64,000 nucleotides of DNA from positions 124,001 through 188,000 of the forward strand of contig WFMF01000322.1 of NCBI GenBank assembly GCA_011033025.1, written 5' to 3'. The notes beneath the pieces were generated by a model, which worked only from the letters and a program-made list of their open reading frames with translations, was not told the DNA's origin and ran no database searches. Shown here piece after piece: positions 10,990 to 22,256 of this stretch (position 1 is its first letter; every line of letters begins with the position of its first letter). The stretch comes from Beroe forskalii (Eukaryota; Ctenophora; Nuda; Beroida; Beroidae). The position numbers were made by a program, and so were the translations under genes.

Positions 10990-12351
10990 AAATGTAAAAA
11001 ATACCAAAAATCTTCAATTTTTAGGTCGGTTGCTATGGGAACTCGTGTGGTTGCTATGGATGTATATATAACCTATGATATGCGGGACAAAACCATGTGA
11101 TCAGCATGCTTGTATATGATATACATTTGCTCACCTTATATAGAGTGTATTGTACCTATAGCCTGCTCTGTACGTTATCTTATTAATGTGAAATGCCTTG
11201 AATGTACCTTCATCACCGCGTTGCTGTTGAAGTCCCATTGGCTCATCGGCACCCCTGCCTGAAAATGTTACTTTTAATAATTACATCGCATAATTAGTTG
11301 TGTACAATCACGAGATTAACACCCTGCTATTGAGTTTTGTGAAAAACATGAATTTGTACTGAAGTACCGCCACACTGTTTAATGTACTAAAGGGTGTACA
11401 TTACATTCTAAATCTAAGTAGGTACACTGCATCACCATCCAGTGATGACGTGTGCTGTATATGCGCATATTATATGATAACTTGTTAGAAGTCATTGATA
11501 ACATGAAATTGACAAAAAGCATCTACTTCGATTTTATACTCATTGTCAATGTCACCAGTACTACTATTGAAACGAGAATAAGTTTGTCGCTCCTTATCGA
11601 ATCACTGCCGGTTACCACAGTTGCAGGAAATCTGAAATGGTATCACTGTTAACGACGGTGGGGTGGACAAGGGTCTCTCGCTATTTTGGCAAAGAGTCTG
11701 GCGTTTTAAATCGCGCGCGCGCGTTGTCCACCCCACGCTTGTCCACCCCACGAAATAGCACAACTGTGTGCTTTTTTCCAACAATTGACTGGCAATCCCT
11801 AAGGCTCCTACATTTTTGAGCTATCGACATGGGGTTTTTGTAATGCCTAGATAAATCTATTCTACACTGAAAGTCCATCTTCTTTTTTTGAATTAGGCCT
11901 CACAAGCTCGTCAATCAATCAATGTTCACGCGCGAATTGGAAAACGACGTTTTCAACATTTGTACATCATGGGACATTGCGAAGGTTGTGATTGGAGTTC
12001 CCAGATGATCCTTATATCTCTGGATAGCTGAGACTTTCCTCTATTGATTCCATGCAAGTTTTAGGAGAAATTTTGACTCTTTTGTCGTTTTTCGAACAGG
12101 AACGTTGTTCTAATTGGCGACTCGTCGCTACCTGCGCACAAAGTACTAGCAAAGGTGTCCACCCCACGTGCGCAGGGTGCTTATATTCAAGGTGTCCAAA
12201 GCAGAATAAAATTTCACAATACTTTGAAGTATTGTGAAATTTTATTCTGCTTTGGACACCTTGAATATAAGAGTATAAGGTGTGGAAACAAAGGATGAAG
12301 TTTATGAGCTAATTTTTATAGTTTATGAGCTAATTTTCATAGAATGAATTG
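10990..12351 (-). repeat. Right arm of the large inverted repeat (uninterrupted)
   Basis: This is the reverse complement of 2516-3340 joined to 5931-6430. It lacks the 2590-bp element of the left arm but has its own 92-bp palindrome at 12180-12271. The arm's open frames mirror those of the left arm and are not called as genes. Confidence 0.9.
12180..12271. mobile_element. Perfect 92-bp palindrome inserted in the right arm
   Basis: The arms are 45 bp each around a central TG, symmetrical about 12225/12226, with no mismatch from CTTATATTCAAGG to CCTTGAATATAAG. The left arm of the large inverted repeat goes straight from GGGTG to ATAAGAGTATAAGG at about 2585-2605, so the palindrome is an insertion in a TA-rich target. 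It is probably a minimal MITE or foldback. Confidence 0.85.
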
Positions 12352-12400
12352 TTATCATTAGTTATCATTAGTTATCATTAGTTATCATTAGTTATCATTT
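12346..12400 (+). repeat. Tandem 10-bp repeat (GTTATCATTA)n
   Basis: Five consecutive copies of GTTATCATTA, the last one altered, directly abut the end of the right arm. A related AAATAAATACATC repeat follows at 12425-12468. Confidence 0.9.
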
Positions 12401-12469
12401 GTAGCTAACAGAATTTCTTTATTTAAAAATACATCAATAAATAAATACATCAATAAATAAATACATTGC

Positions 12470-13497
12470 TATCAATGTTCACTATTATTAAATACTTACA
12501 GAATACGAACTATCATTGCTGAGCAGGAAAAATTGCCAAAAATTCAGAATCATGGAGTGAGTGCCTAATATGTAGCTGCTAAATTATTTGGAATTCTCTA
12601 AGACTGTTGAAAGAGTCCTGGTGTCACTAAAGGTTGTTTCAAACACTGTTCTGAAAGAATATTTCAAAGGATGTTTCTGAAAGATTGTTTCAAAGATATC
12701 TAAAAAGACTTGAAGTGAAAAGACTGGATATTCTAACCCATCATATCAGTTTATGAACTCATGTTTTCATTTTATAATCTGTTTTGTACTGGCTGGTAAT
12801 GCTGCAGGAGTTGGGCACCTCCTAAAACAACTGCATCCTGAGAAATAACTGACTGGGGCTTTTAGGATCTGTTAGTTTTATGTTTTCCCTATAGTCCTAT
12901 GCCGCTCCATGCAATTCAATTTGCTAAATTCAATTTGCTAAATTCTTATTGTATTAAAAGCTGTTGATGATATTGGCCATATAAAAGTATTGTAGGATGG
13001 TGGCTCCAGTCAGACCATGATAATGACAGTGACCTAATAAATTGTGTTCAAGGACAAGAGTTTTTATTTAACAGTTTGTTACTTCCTGTTATACGTTATG
13101 TTATATGTTATTTTGATTTAATAATAATAATAATAAGGTACCCCTAAAGTAAAGTCAGAATTATGAACTTATAAAATATAATTAAAGATGAACCTATTTG
13201 AATTAAAAAGAAATCTTTCATCAAGACATCAATCTTCAAGACTTTTCTCCAACTCCATACTTGACCACCAACATGATTTAGTTAATTCAATAGGAGAGCA
13301 GTAGCATCTAAGTGAGTCACATCAAGATGAGTGGTGTGCTGGCATCTTCAGTCCCATACCTACCTCAGCTTTCAGGGTGTTTAAGCTGACAAGGCGAGAG
13401 CACCCTTTAGCTGCAGTGATGTGTACCAACTAAAGTTTAACATAATAAAAAATGTTCAAACTTGGGATTACGATAATCTTATATATAATTTCGTAAG
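12470..13497. other. Intergenic, no gene seen
   Basis: AT-rich sequence with an (AAT)n microsatellite at about 13117-13135. No frame has protein-like composition or splice-bounded structure. Confidence 0.5.
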
Positions 13498-14293
13498 AGC
13501 ACGTGAATTATGTCTGTCTGTGCGGGCGCACAGTTTAAATTTGAGCTTGCCAAGAAAATATCAACTTATCAAGAGAAACGAACGGGGAAAATGTGCTTAT
13601 TGGTGCCGTTGTCATGGCTACTGGAAACTGCACGTGCAGGTTATGATTAGTTGTATGCGAGTGCTTTCTAATACGTTGCTAACTGCTGCGTCGTGGTTTT
13701 TGTTAATTTTTCGTCTTCTACATTTAAAGTTGAAGATATAAAGATAGAGAATTGGTATGGCTGGCATCGGGGAGGCTATTGGCGATAGAATTCCTTTTGT
13801 GAATCATTGGCAATGGTCGGTCAATTTATTGAATCGATGACTAAATGGTTTCAACTAAATAATGTAAATCGAGCGATTATTGAAAGAAATTTAAGATTAA
13901 CCAAGACAAAATCAAATTGAGTGAATTGGGCAGGGAATATATTATTGCGAATTCGGGAATCTTGGCGTAAATCAATCGCAATTCAACGTTCAGTATGCAT
14001 GCACGGTTCTCAGTTTGAGTTAAATTAACTTCGTCATACAATTGCAATTAGACAAAACTTGCCTTCATGGGACATCATTACTAAAAGTGACAAACGGATT
14101 AGTGTAAATTTTGCTCCTTCATAAACTTTTTCATATTTCAAAATTTGCAGCTGGCGTGAATGTATTAATTGTTTTCATTCTTCAATGCGGTAAGAATAGA
14201 AAAATTGCCTTGATAACTTGAATTGCAATTTTGGAATTCTGCGAGGGAGGCGCCGAGTGAGCTACGTTTTAGCAGGCCCAACGGGCCTGCTAG
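13498..14293 (+). mobile_element. Helitron-like non-autonomous element, copy 1
   Basis: This aligns along its length with copies 2 and 3 at 44.5 and 45.2 kb. Shared blocks, in order, are CACGTGAAT, TTGCCAAGAAAATATCAA, ATGGCTGGC, GGCGTAAATCAAT, CAACGTTCAGTATG and GCTCCTTCATAAAC. It ends in a hairpin with a ten-base stem (TAGCAGGCCC, loop AAC) and then CTAG followed by T. A 3' hairpin ending in CTRR with insertion before T is the Helitron end signature. No Rep/helicase frame exists. Identity to the other copies is roughly 70 percent by eye. Confidence 0.65.
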
Positions 14294-14800
14294 TTATTAC
14301 ATAATTTGGGTAATCCCATGCATAATGTTTAAGTGTTAATAGATATATTTTATTTATACCCTAGACTAGAATAAGTTAATAAATGAAACTCTTGTTTAAA
14401 TTCTTTAGAATATTACCTTCCCACCCTGAAAAAAAAGCTCTTATCCCAAAATGAGACAGATATCATCCCTTGTTTGTTTCCTGAAAGACTCCACCCAACA
14501 ACCCTACCCCCACCCCTACCTCACAAACTAGCAGATAGGATTCCTTTTTGAATAGGTTTATTTGATATACAAGGCTGAGTCCATCAATGGTATGAACCAT
14601 GCTTGAATATTTTAACTAATAACTATCCATTGTCTTGTTCCTGATTGAAACAATTATTTGCTTCACCGGAGGAACAACTTAAGAATTAACATCGATATTC
14701 TACAGTGGTACCACCTTGAATTGAATGAAAGTAAATTATATAGCCCTACTGATATTTTTATTGACCATAATGCTGCAGATGATTTTATATTTTATTTATT
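14294..14800. other. Intergenic, no gene seen
   Basis: AT-rich, non-coding. It ends in an AAATAAATAAATAAA run at about 14780-14822 that may be the 3' tail region of the adjacent minus-strand non-LTR element. Confidence 0.4.
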
Positions 14801-16600
14801 TATATTAAATAAATAAATAAAAGATACTTATTAATCGCTCTAAAGCTATAATAGGTCTAAACTTAACGACGCAATGTCAAAAAGAAATAACCCAGCCATC
14901 TAAAGCGACTCATAAAAATGCAACAAAATCACTTATGCATGAATTCCTCGGCATTTAAATAACTTGGCATATTATTACTTGTTTAGTGTTACCTAACTAA
15001 ATGCCATATGAAAGTAATATGTCTTTAATTTCTTTTTAAAATCTTCTACAAAGCTACATGTTCTTAATTCATAAGGAAGTCCATTCCAAATAAAAGGGGC
15101 TGAAAAACTGAATGCTCTGTCAGTTTGAATATAGTTAGGAACATTAGGGACATTTAACAAAAAATAATCATCTTCATTCCTAAGTGTCCTATTTAGCTGT
15201 CCTTTAACATTAATGAGTTTTTTGATAAATATGAAGGAGCAATATTATTGATACATTTGTAAGTCATCAGGGCAATCTTATAATCAATTCTAAATTTAAC
15301 AGGCAAAAAATGTGCTTCTTTTAAATAGGGAGTAACATGGTCAAACATTTTAATCTTCTTTCCAAAAATAAATCGTACACAAGCATTTTGTATTTTTTGC
15401 AGTTTGTTTATAAGATAATTTGGCAGTCCAACATAAAGTCCATTACAATAATCTAGGCGTGAAAGAATCAAGCAGTAGACCAACTGCTTCTTTTAGTGAG
15501 AAAGTCAGTTTTGATGCAATTGCCCTGAGATTTCGAAGATTGATGAGGCATATTTTTTACAACATTATTGATCTGTTCCTCAAATGATAGATAGTTATCA
15601 AAATGAACACCAAGACTTTTGGCAATTTTACAGGTTCAATCAATTCTTCTGAACTTATTTTAAGACCATCATCTTCCTGGGGTACAAACTTGTTGCACTT
15701 TTTGATTACTAGAGCTTTAGTTTTTTCAGTGTTCAACTGTAGATGGTTAACAAGCATCCAATTTTTGATATCTTTGAGGCATTCAACTATCTTATTCTCT
15801 ACATCAACTATATCGGAGAGAATAGGGTTGAATTCAATGTACAACTATATCATCAGCATATAGATGAATCTCAAAACCATGGCTCTTGGCAATGAATTCA
15901 ATATCCTTTGTGAATAAAATGAACAATATAGGTCCTAAGATAGAGCCTTGAGGTACACCTATAGAAAGATATGATTTTCCAGAAGTGGACCTATGGACTG
16001 TAACTGTGAAGGATCTATCACTAAGATATGATTTAAACCAATGGAGAACATTCCCTGAGATGCCAAATTTGTTTGAGAGCTTATTTAGCAGTTGATCATG
16101 ATTTATAGTATCAAATGCTGCACTAAGATCCTGCATTAACAATATAACCTTGCTCTTCTTATCACTCATGCATAAAAGGTCATTATAAACTGCCAGTGTT
16201 GCAGTTTCACAGCTATGATCTATTCTGTAACCACTTTGGTACTCAGCATGTAAGTGATGTTTTTGAAGGTGATTACAAAGCTGTTTATGTACAACTTTTT
16301 CAAGAATTTTTGATAGGAATGGCAGGTTGCTAATCGGTCTATAATTACTGTATTGATTTAGGTTGCCAGTAGCCTCCTTAACTGATGGCTTTACATTAGC
16401 ATTTTTAGGTCAGTTGGGAATATGCCAGATTTTAGTGACTCATTAATGATGTATAGTGCACTGGTCTGGAGTTCTTGCATACATTCATTAAATAACTTGC
16501 TTGGAATAGGGTCCTGTTCACAGAACTTTGTGTTTAAGGATTTGACAAAATAAAATTTTAAAAATTTTTTTACATACAATTTAACAATTTCTATATAAAC
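14800..16600 (-). pseudogene. L2/CR1-like non-LTR retrotransposon reverse transcriptase, broken and 5'-truncated
   Basis: Minus-strand translation gives a continuous RT domain spread over several frames. DPIPSKLF lies near 16510. NYRPISNLPFLSKILEKV lies near 16320, AAFDTINHD near 16125, GVPQGSILGP near 15945 and the catalytic YADD near 15850. The thumb and C-terminal region follow (LDYCNGLYVGLPNYLI near 15420, then APFIWNGLPYELR near 15090). Frame changes near 16390, 15840 and 15490-15560 break it. The endonuclease domain and the start are missing. The order and motif wording fit the L2/CR1/Rex group, which moves by target-primed reverse transcription. It is an inactive remnant. Confidence 0.85.
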
Positions 16601-18115
16601 ATGGCCATTGTTCTTTTTTTTAAAAAATTAAAAGTTTTATTTGGGGCCATTAGATGTCCTATATACGGGGAATTTGAATCTAAGCCATCAAGGAACGGGA
16701 ATTACCAACATGCTTTACATGCAACATATTTATATCCTTAAAGGAAAAATTTGAAGAGGTTTGGGGTGATGTCCCTGGGGTTAAAGGCGGATGTAAAGAA
16801 AATCCATGAAAATTGATTGGGAAAAAACATTTGTTTCTTTTCATGATCCCCTTTTGGGTTTTTTGGAAGTGCTTTTTTTACCCCCATAAATAAAAAGAAA
16901 CCCCCCAAAAGATGGATCCCCATTTGCCGTCCTAGGTCGAGAGGGAATCGCCCAAAGAAAAAAAGTCCCCATCCGGGGAAGCATTAATAAACACACCCCT
17001 CCTTTGCCTTGATCTTCAAAAATTGAACCCTTAAAAACACCCCTGCCCCCCCCATTTCCCATAACACTAAACTCATACTAACGGGGATTGGCCCCGGGGC
17101 TGCCTGCAGGGTGTTAATTTTTGGGCCCCTGGAAGGGGTTTAAAGGGGAAAAAGGGTAGATGCTCCCAAAAAAAAATCATTTTTTTGCTCTCCCCTTCCC
17201 TAAATTGGGGGCCCTTTTGCATGTTGTAAAAAATATCACCGTTTCCAAAAAAAGGGGTAAATAATGCCTCTTTGCCCTGGAATGCCCAGAAAAATGCCCC
17301 TCTTTTGCAAAAAATGTTTATTAACATGATGTATAAACAAAAACAATATTAAAACATTTGCACCCAAAAACAATTTCCCTAATGATTTTCCCTGGGCCAA
17401 GAACAAAATTGACTTCAATTTAGGTCCCCAAAAATCATTTTTTCGCCCCCAACCTTTTTTCCTAAATTTTTGCATGGATGCTAGGGAACAGTAATAAACA
17501 TGGTCTTTCTTTGGGGGCCCCAAAAAAAAAAAAGTCTGTATATTTCCGAGCCAAAAGGGTATCAAGATGGGCACCCAAAAGGGGTCAATACGACTTGGCC
17601 ATGAAACGATGCCTTTATAAAGCACACGATTCTCGATCGAAGGGGAAAACCCAAACGGATGGAAAATGGAGCCCAACAAGCGATCAAATTCAGGGACAAA
17701 GTTTCTCAAGGTTTTTGAGTTCTAACTGTCTTTTTTTAGAAAAATTTAAATGCCCCTTTCCGGGAAACGACGCTCAGGGGCCCCTTTTTGCAGGGTTTGG
17801 GGTGTAATCCCGGCCTTTTTGGGTTGGGGAAAATAAAAAATGGAAAGAAAAATTCCTTGGGGCCCCGATTTGTTTTTTTGTTACAGTAAAAAAAAAGATT
17901 TTCGTCACCCAAAACCTTTAAAAAAAGTATTTTTTATTCCTTTTTAGTTTGGCATGAACCAACCAGGTTAAAATAAACTTTTATCTATTAAAAATAGAGG
18001 TTTTTAAGCCATAGGGCCCCTATTTTTTGGGAAAAAAAAACAAAAAAAAATTTCAGTAGCCAACCAACCTTATAAAACATTTTTTTTTTTTTCCCCACCT
18101 AAAGGGTTAAAGGCC
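16560..18115 (+). other. Corrupted-looking direct copy of 19045-20790
   Basis: This stretch follows 19045-20790 block by block (for example ATATAAACATGGCCATTG, CTAAGCCATCAAGGAAC, TTTGCCGTCCTAGGTC, CATGAACCAACCAGG). However, many bases next to runs are replaced by the run itself, giving long A, T, G and C runs, and it is about 10 percent shorter. That is the look of poorly called or unpolished long-read consensus rather than of natural decay. Open frames in it are not reliable. Confidence 0.7.
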
Positions 18116-18139
18116 ACCTGTTAGCAAATGCTTTACAGC

Positions 18140-19035
18140 CTCAGATCATGGTAATCGGGATGAAGCTTATCAAGGCATCTGATCTTCATGGCAACAAGTC
18201 GATATTGACCACACCCTATTTTAAGGTCACGCGCAGTCTTGATATTTCATAACTTGGCTCAGGAAGGTCATACGACGTAGAGACTTTGTTTTGGGCACCA
18301 ACGAAGCTCAAAGACCATGTTTGTATACTACTGGTTCCTTAGCATATGCTTTAAATTGCTCAGGAAGAGAGTTATGGGTGAAAAAAATGATTTTTTGGAT
18401 GCAAATGAATTGTAATAGCCATGTTTATACAGTACAGCATGTTAATAAACATTTTTCAGCAAGAGAGTTATGGGCGAAAAACTGATGTTTCTGGGCATCC
18501 ACAGGGCAAAGCGGAGGCGATTATTATATCTTAGCCCAGGAAGATCGTAGAGACTTTGCTTTGGGCGCAAACGGAGTGCAATTGTCATAATATTGTTAAA
18601 TATGTACAACAAGCATATGCCCTAAAATGGTCAGGAAGGGAGGGAGTTATGGGCGAAAAACTGATTTTTGGGCACCAGTGATGCATAGCACCTACCCATT
18701 GTACGCATTGTCTGCTTCCAATGGGAACCTAAGTCCCAATTAGACCACCTGCTGTAGGCAGCCCGTGGTCCAATCTATTATTGAGTTTGAGTTCGGTGTA
18801 GTGTAGCCTGGAACTGGAGTTAGATCAGGAATGTTTCTCAAGAGGCTTCCAAGTTGAGGATGATCACAAGGCAAGAGGTGGGATGTCAGTCTTGATTTGA
18901 ATGCCTCAAAGGATAGAGGACTTAATTGTCTTTTGGAACAACATTCCACAAACTCTGACCAGAAACGGCAAATGAGTGATTGTTGCCTTCGTGGAGACTT
19001 CGTATTGGTCTTTAAGACTATAAGAAGCCAGATAG
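18140..19035 (-). repeat. Inverted copy of a non-LTR element 3' end
   Basis: This is the reverse complement of about 19440-20330. The minus strand from 19039 encodes the C-terminal end of a non-LTR RT polyprotein: basic RRQQSLICRFW, then LSPLSFEAFKSRLTSHL, the common FKxxL ending. A 3' untranslated region follows with recurring CGCCCATAACTCTC and TGGGCGCAAACGG motifs. Confidence 0.7.
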
Positions 19036-19044
19036 CCATGCTTA

Positions 19045-20790
19045 TACTTTTACATACGAATTTCTAACAATTTCTATATAAACATGGCCATTGTTCTTCT
19101 TTTTAGACCAAATTAAAGTTTTACTTGCTGTACATCATTAGATGTCCTATATACTGGGAAGTGTGAATCTAAGCCATCAAGGAACTGGAATCTACCTAAC
19201 ATGCTTTTACATGCAACATCATTTGATATCCTTCAAGGAAAGATTGAAGAGGCTTGGTGTGATGTCCCTCCAGAGGTGTAAAGAGCGGTATGTGATAATG
19301 GGCAATGCACATGTGAAAGATCTGGCAGTGTGCTGAAAGAAACGACCTAGGATTCTTCTTCTATGATACCCTTGACTTGGATTTTGGAAGCTGCTGTTTT
19401 ACCCCCATGAATAAAAGGCAGAAACCCTCACGAAATCGATGTATGATCACTCATTTGCCGTCCTAGGTCTGAGATTGTGGAATGCTGTTCCAAAAGACAA
19501 TTAAGTCCTCCATCCTAGGAAGCATTCAAATCAAGACTGACATCCTACCTCTTGCCTTGATCATCCTAAAATTGAAGCCTCTTAAAAAACATCCCTGATC
19601 CACCCCCAGTTCCAGGTAACACTACACCGAACTCATACTCATTACTGGATTGGACCACGGGCTGCCTGCAGCAGGTAGTCTAATTGGGACTTGGGTCCCC
19701 GTTGGAAGCGGTCATGGGGTACAATAGGTAGATGCTACGCCAAAAAATCAGTTTTTTTGCTCATAACTCCCTTCCTGATAATATGAGGGCATATCTTTAG
19801 CATGTTGTAATAAACATGACCATTGCACTCCGTTTGCGCACAAAGCAAAGGTACAATAATCGCCTCCGCTTTGCCCTGTGAATGCCCAGAAAAATCAGTT
19901 TTTCGCCCATAACTCTCTTGCTGAAAAATGTTTATTAACATGCTGTACTGTATAAACAATAAACATGACTATTACAATTCATTTGCATCCAAAACGAATT
20001 CCTAATGACTTTCCTGGGCCAAGATACAAAAATTGACTCTGCTATGTTCAGTTGATGCCCAAAAAATCATTTTTTCGCCCATAACTCTCTTCCTGAGCAT
20101 TTTAAAGCATGGATGCTAAGGAACCAGTAGTATACAAACATGGTCTTTGAGCTTCGTTGGTGCCCAAAAAACCAAAACAAAGTCTCTACGTCGTATGACC
20201 TTCCTGAGCCAAGTTATGAAATATCAAGACTGCGCGTGACCTTAAAATAGGGTGTGGTCAATATCGACTTGTTGCCATGAAGATCAGATGCCTTGATAAA
20301 GCTACATCGATTCTACATGATCTGAAGGGCTAGTAAACATTGCTAACGGATGGACCTTATACTAGAGTAGCCCAGACTAAGTCAGTATGCAACATTCGAG
20401 TGGACAAAGTTGCTCAACGGTTTTTGGTAGTTCTAACTGTCCTTTATCAGAAAAATTAACTGCCCTTCCGTGAATCGACGTCATGGGGGGTGCTAGGGCC
20501 ACGCCCATTTTTCGCACGGTTAAGTGGCTGTAACTCCGGTTCCTTTTGGAGTTGGGAGCAAATGTACCACCTTAAAATGACCGCAATGGGCACATTATGG
20601 CAGGCGGATGATGGTTCTGAAGCCCTCAGACCTTCCGTTTTCGAGTTACAGTCAAAAAACTGATTTTTCGTCACCCGCGAACCAACGCACGGTAAAAATC
20701 GTATTTTTCATTCCTTTTGGAGTTTGGCATGAACCAACCAGGTTAAAATAACCACTTTCATCTAATTATAGGGGATATATGATGGTTTTG
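19045..20790 (+). mobile_element. 3' end of a non-LTR retrotransposon (RT C-terminus plus repeated 3' UTR)
   Basis: Near 19225-19330 the translation reads FKERLKRLGVMSLQRCKERY, the LKRLGL-SL-RRRERY segment typical of L2/CR1-like C-termini. The tail encoded at about 19440-19560, in another frame, matches the inverted copy. The rest is a long 3' UTR in which TTTTTCGCCCATAACTC recurs at about 19754, 19900 and 20075, roughly every 150-170 bp. At 20460-20690 there is a GC-richer block with palindromic TAACTCCGGTTCC-type sequence. Frameshifts make it non-functional. Confidence 0.65.
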
Positions 20791-21505
20791 GCATGTAGCC
20801 AAATATATAGCAGTAATTGCAGTATTCACTATTTTATCGTGCGCGCAAATAGATTCAACGCCTGTTATCCTGTTTGTTTAAATGTTTACTTTTGAGTTTT
20901 GTGCCACGTTTCATGTTCAAATTAAGCATTTGCATTGAGCATTATCTGATTATCCAGCCTTTCTGGTTTCCATTGATTTGAGCGAACACATTATTTTCTG
21001 TCCTTGCCTCGCAACATTTCTGCAGTTTTGAGAATTATGTTCCTCAGATATAAAATTCAAAGCTGACTTCGCTTCATTTTTTGCCATATTTTAGAAAAAT
21101 ACGCATTCACCAACCTTAGCGCATAGTGGTACTGTTCACTGTTGGAGCAATTGCGCGTGGCGAAGCCAATTCCAATAGTGGTATAAATATTCACCATCTT
21201 AAATCTGCAGATATTTCGCAATGAAATTCCACGTACAAAATTACATTGCCCCCCCTCCCCCCCTCCCCCCATATGGGCACAGCAGATCAATCATCGTACA
21301 AAGCTTTCGATTAAATTTCCGAAGGAAACAGTTGGAACTTTAGGAATTAAATGCAGTTAGAATAAATGCTTTAGAGTAAAAATTAAAATCAGCTTATGAT
21401 CTTATACCCACAGGTTCATTTGACACTGCCCAATCAGTACACGAGTTGACCGAATACTCTTGCACTGATTGGTCAATGTCATGACGACTTCGGGATCCAT
21501 CCGGT
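20791..21505. other. Intergenic, no gene seen
   Basis: No coding or RNA signal. A C-rich run interrupted by T lies at about 21248-21270. Confidence 0.5.
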
Positions 21506-22256
21506 AACCTTACCACTGGTAAGCGTACCACTGGTAAGCGTACCACTGGTTAGCTTACCGGTGGTACGCTTACCACTGGTTAGCTTACCGGTGGTACGCT
21601 TACCACTGGTAAGCGTACCCTGGCTTACCGGTGGTAAACTTACCGCCGGTAAACACCCACCGGTAAGTTTATCTGCGAGTAGCTTACCACTGGTAAGCTT
21701 ACCACCGGTAAGCTTACCACTGGTAAGCTTACCAGTGGTAAGCTTACCAACGGTAAGCTTACCACCGGTAAGTTAATCACAGGTAAGCTTACCACCGGTA
21801 AGTTTATCACAGGTAAGCTTACCCGCAAAGCACCGTGGTAAAGCGTACCAGTGGGTGCTTACCGATGTGGTGCACACTTACAAGTGGTGCGCTTACCAGT
21901 GGTAAAACTTACCGGTGGTGCGCTTACCGGTGGTAAGCACCCAGTGGTTACGCCATGGTGGTAAGCTTACCGGTGGTACCGGTGTATGGCAATCAATACC
22001 GGTGGTATGGCATGCCGATTGGTGGCAAGCTTACCGGTGGTAAGCTTACCGGTGGTAAGCTTACCGGTGGTAAGCTTACCAGTGGTAAGCTTACCGGTGG
22101 TAAGCTTACCGGTGGTAAGCTTACCGGTGGTAAGCTTACCGGTGGTAAGCTTACCAGTGGTAAGCTTACCGGTGGTAAGCTTACCGGTGGTATGGTAAGC
22201 TTACCACTGGTTAGCTTACCACCGGTAAGCGTACCACCGGTAAGCTTACCACCAAT
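21506..22256. repeat. Palindromic satellite, unit GGTGGTAAGCTTACC
   Basis: About 50 units of 12-16 bp. The core GGTAAGCTTACC is a perfect palindrome centred on AAGCTT, with linkers ACCACT, ACCGGT or ACCAGT. Units at 22025-22195 are almost identical; the flanks (21506-21950) are more varied. Because the unit is a palindrome with a near-15-bp period, both strands give long open frames (GGKLT and VVSLP repeats). These are by-products, not genes. Confidence 0.9.

Noticed and set aside
13421-13741. 106-codon frame overlapping Helitron-like copy 1
   Set aside because: It is not preserved in copies 2 and 3, so it is probably chance.
17236-17807. Frames of 109-157 codons within 16.56-18.1 kb
   Set aside because: They come from the corrupted copy, where homopolymer runs create artificial open frames rich in Phe, Gly, Lys and Pro.
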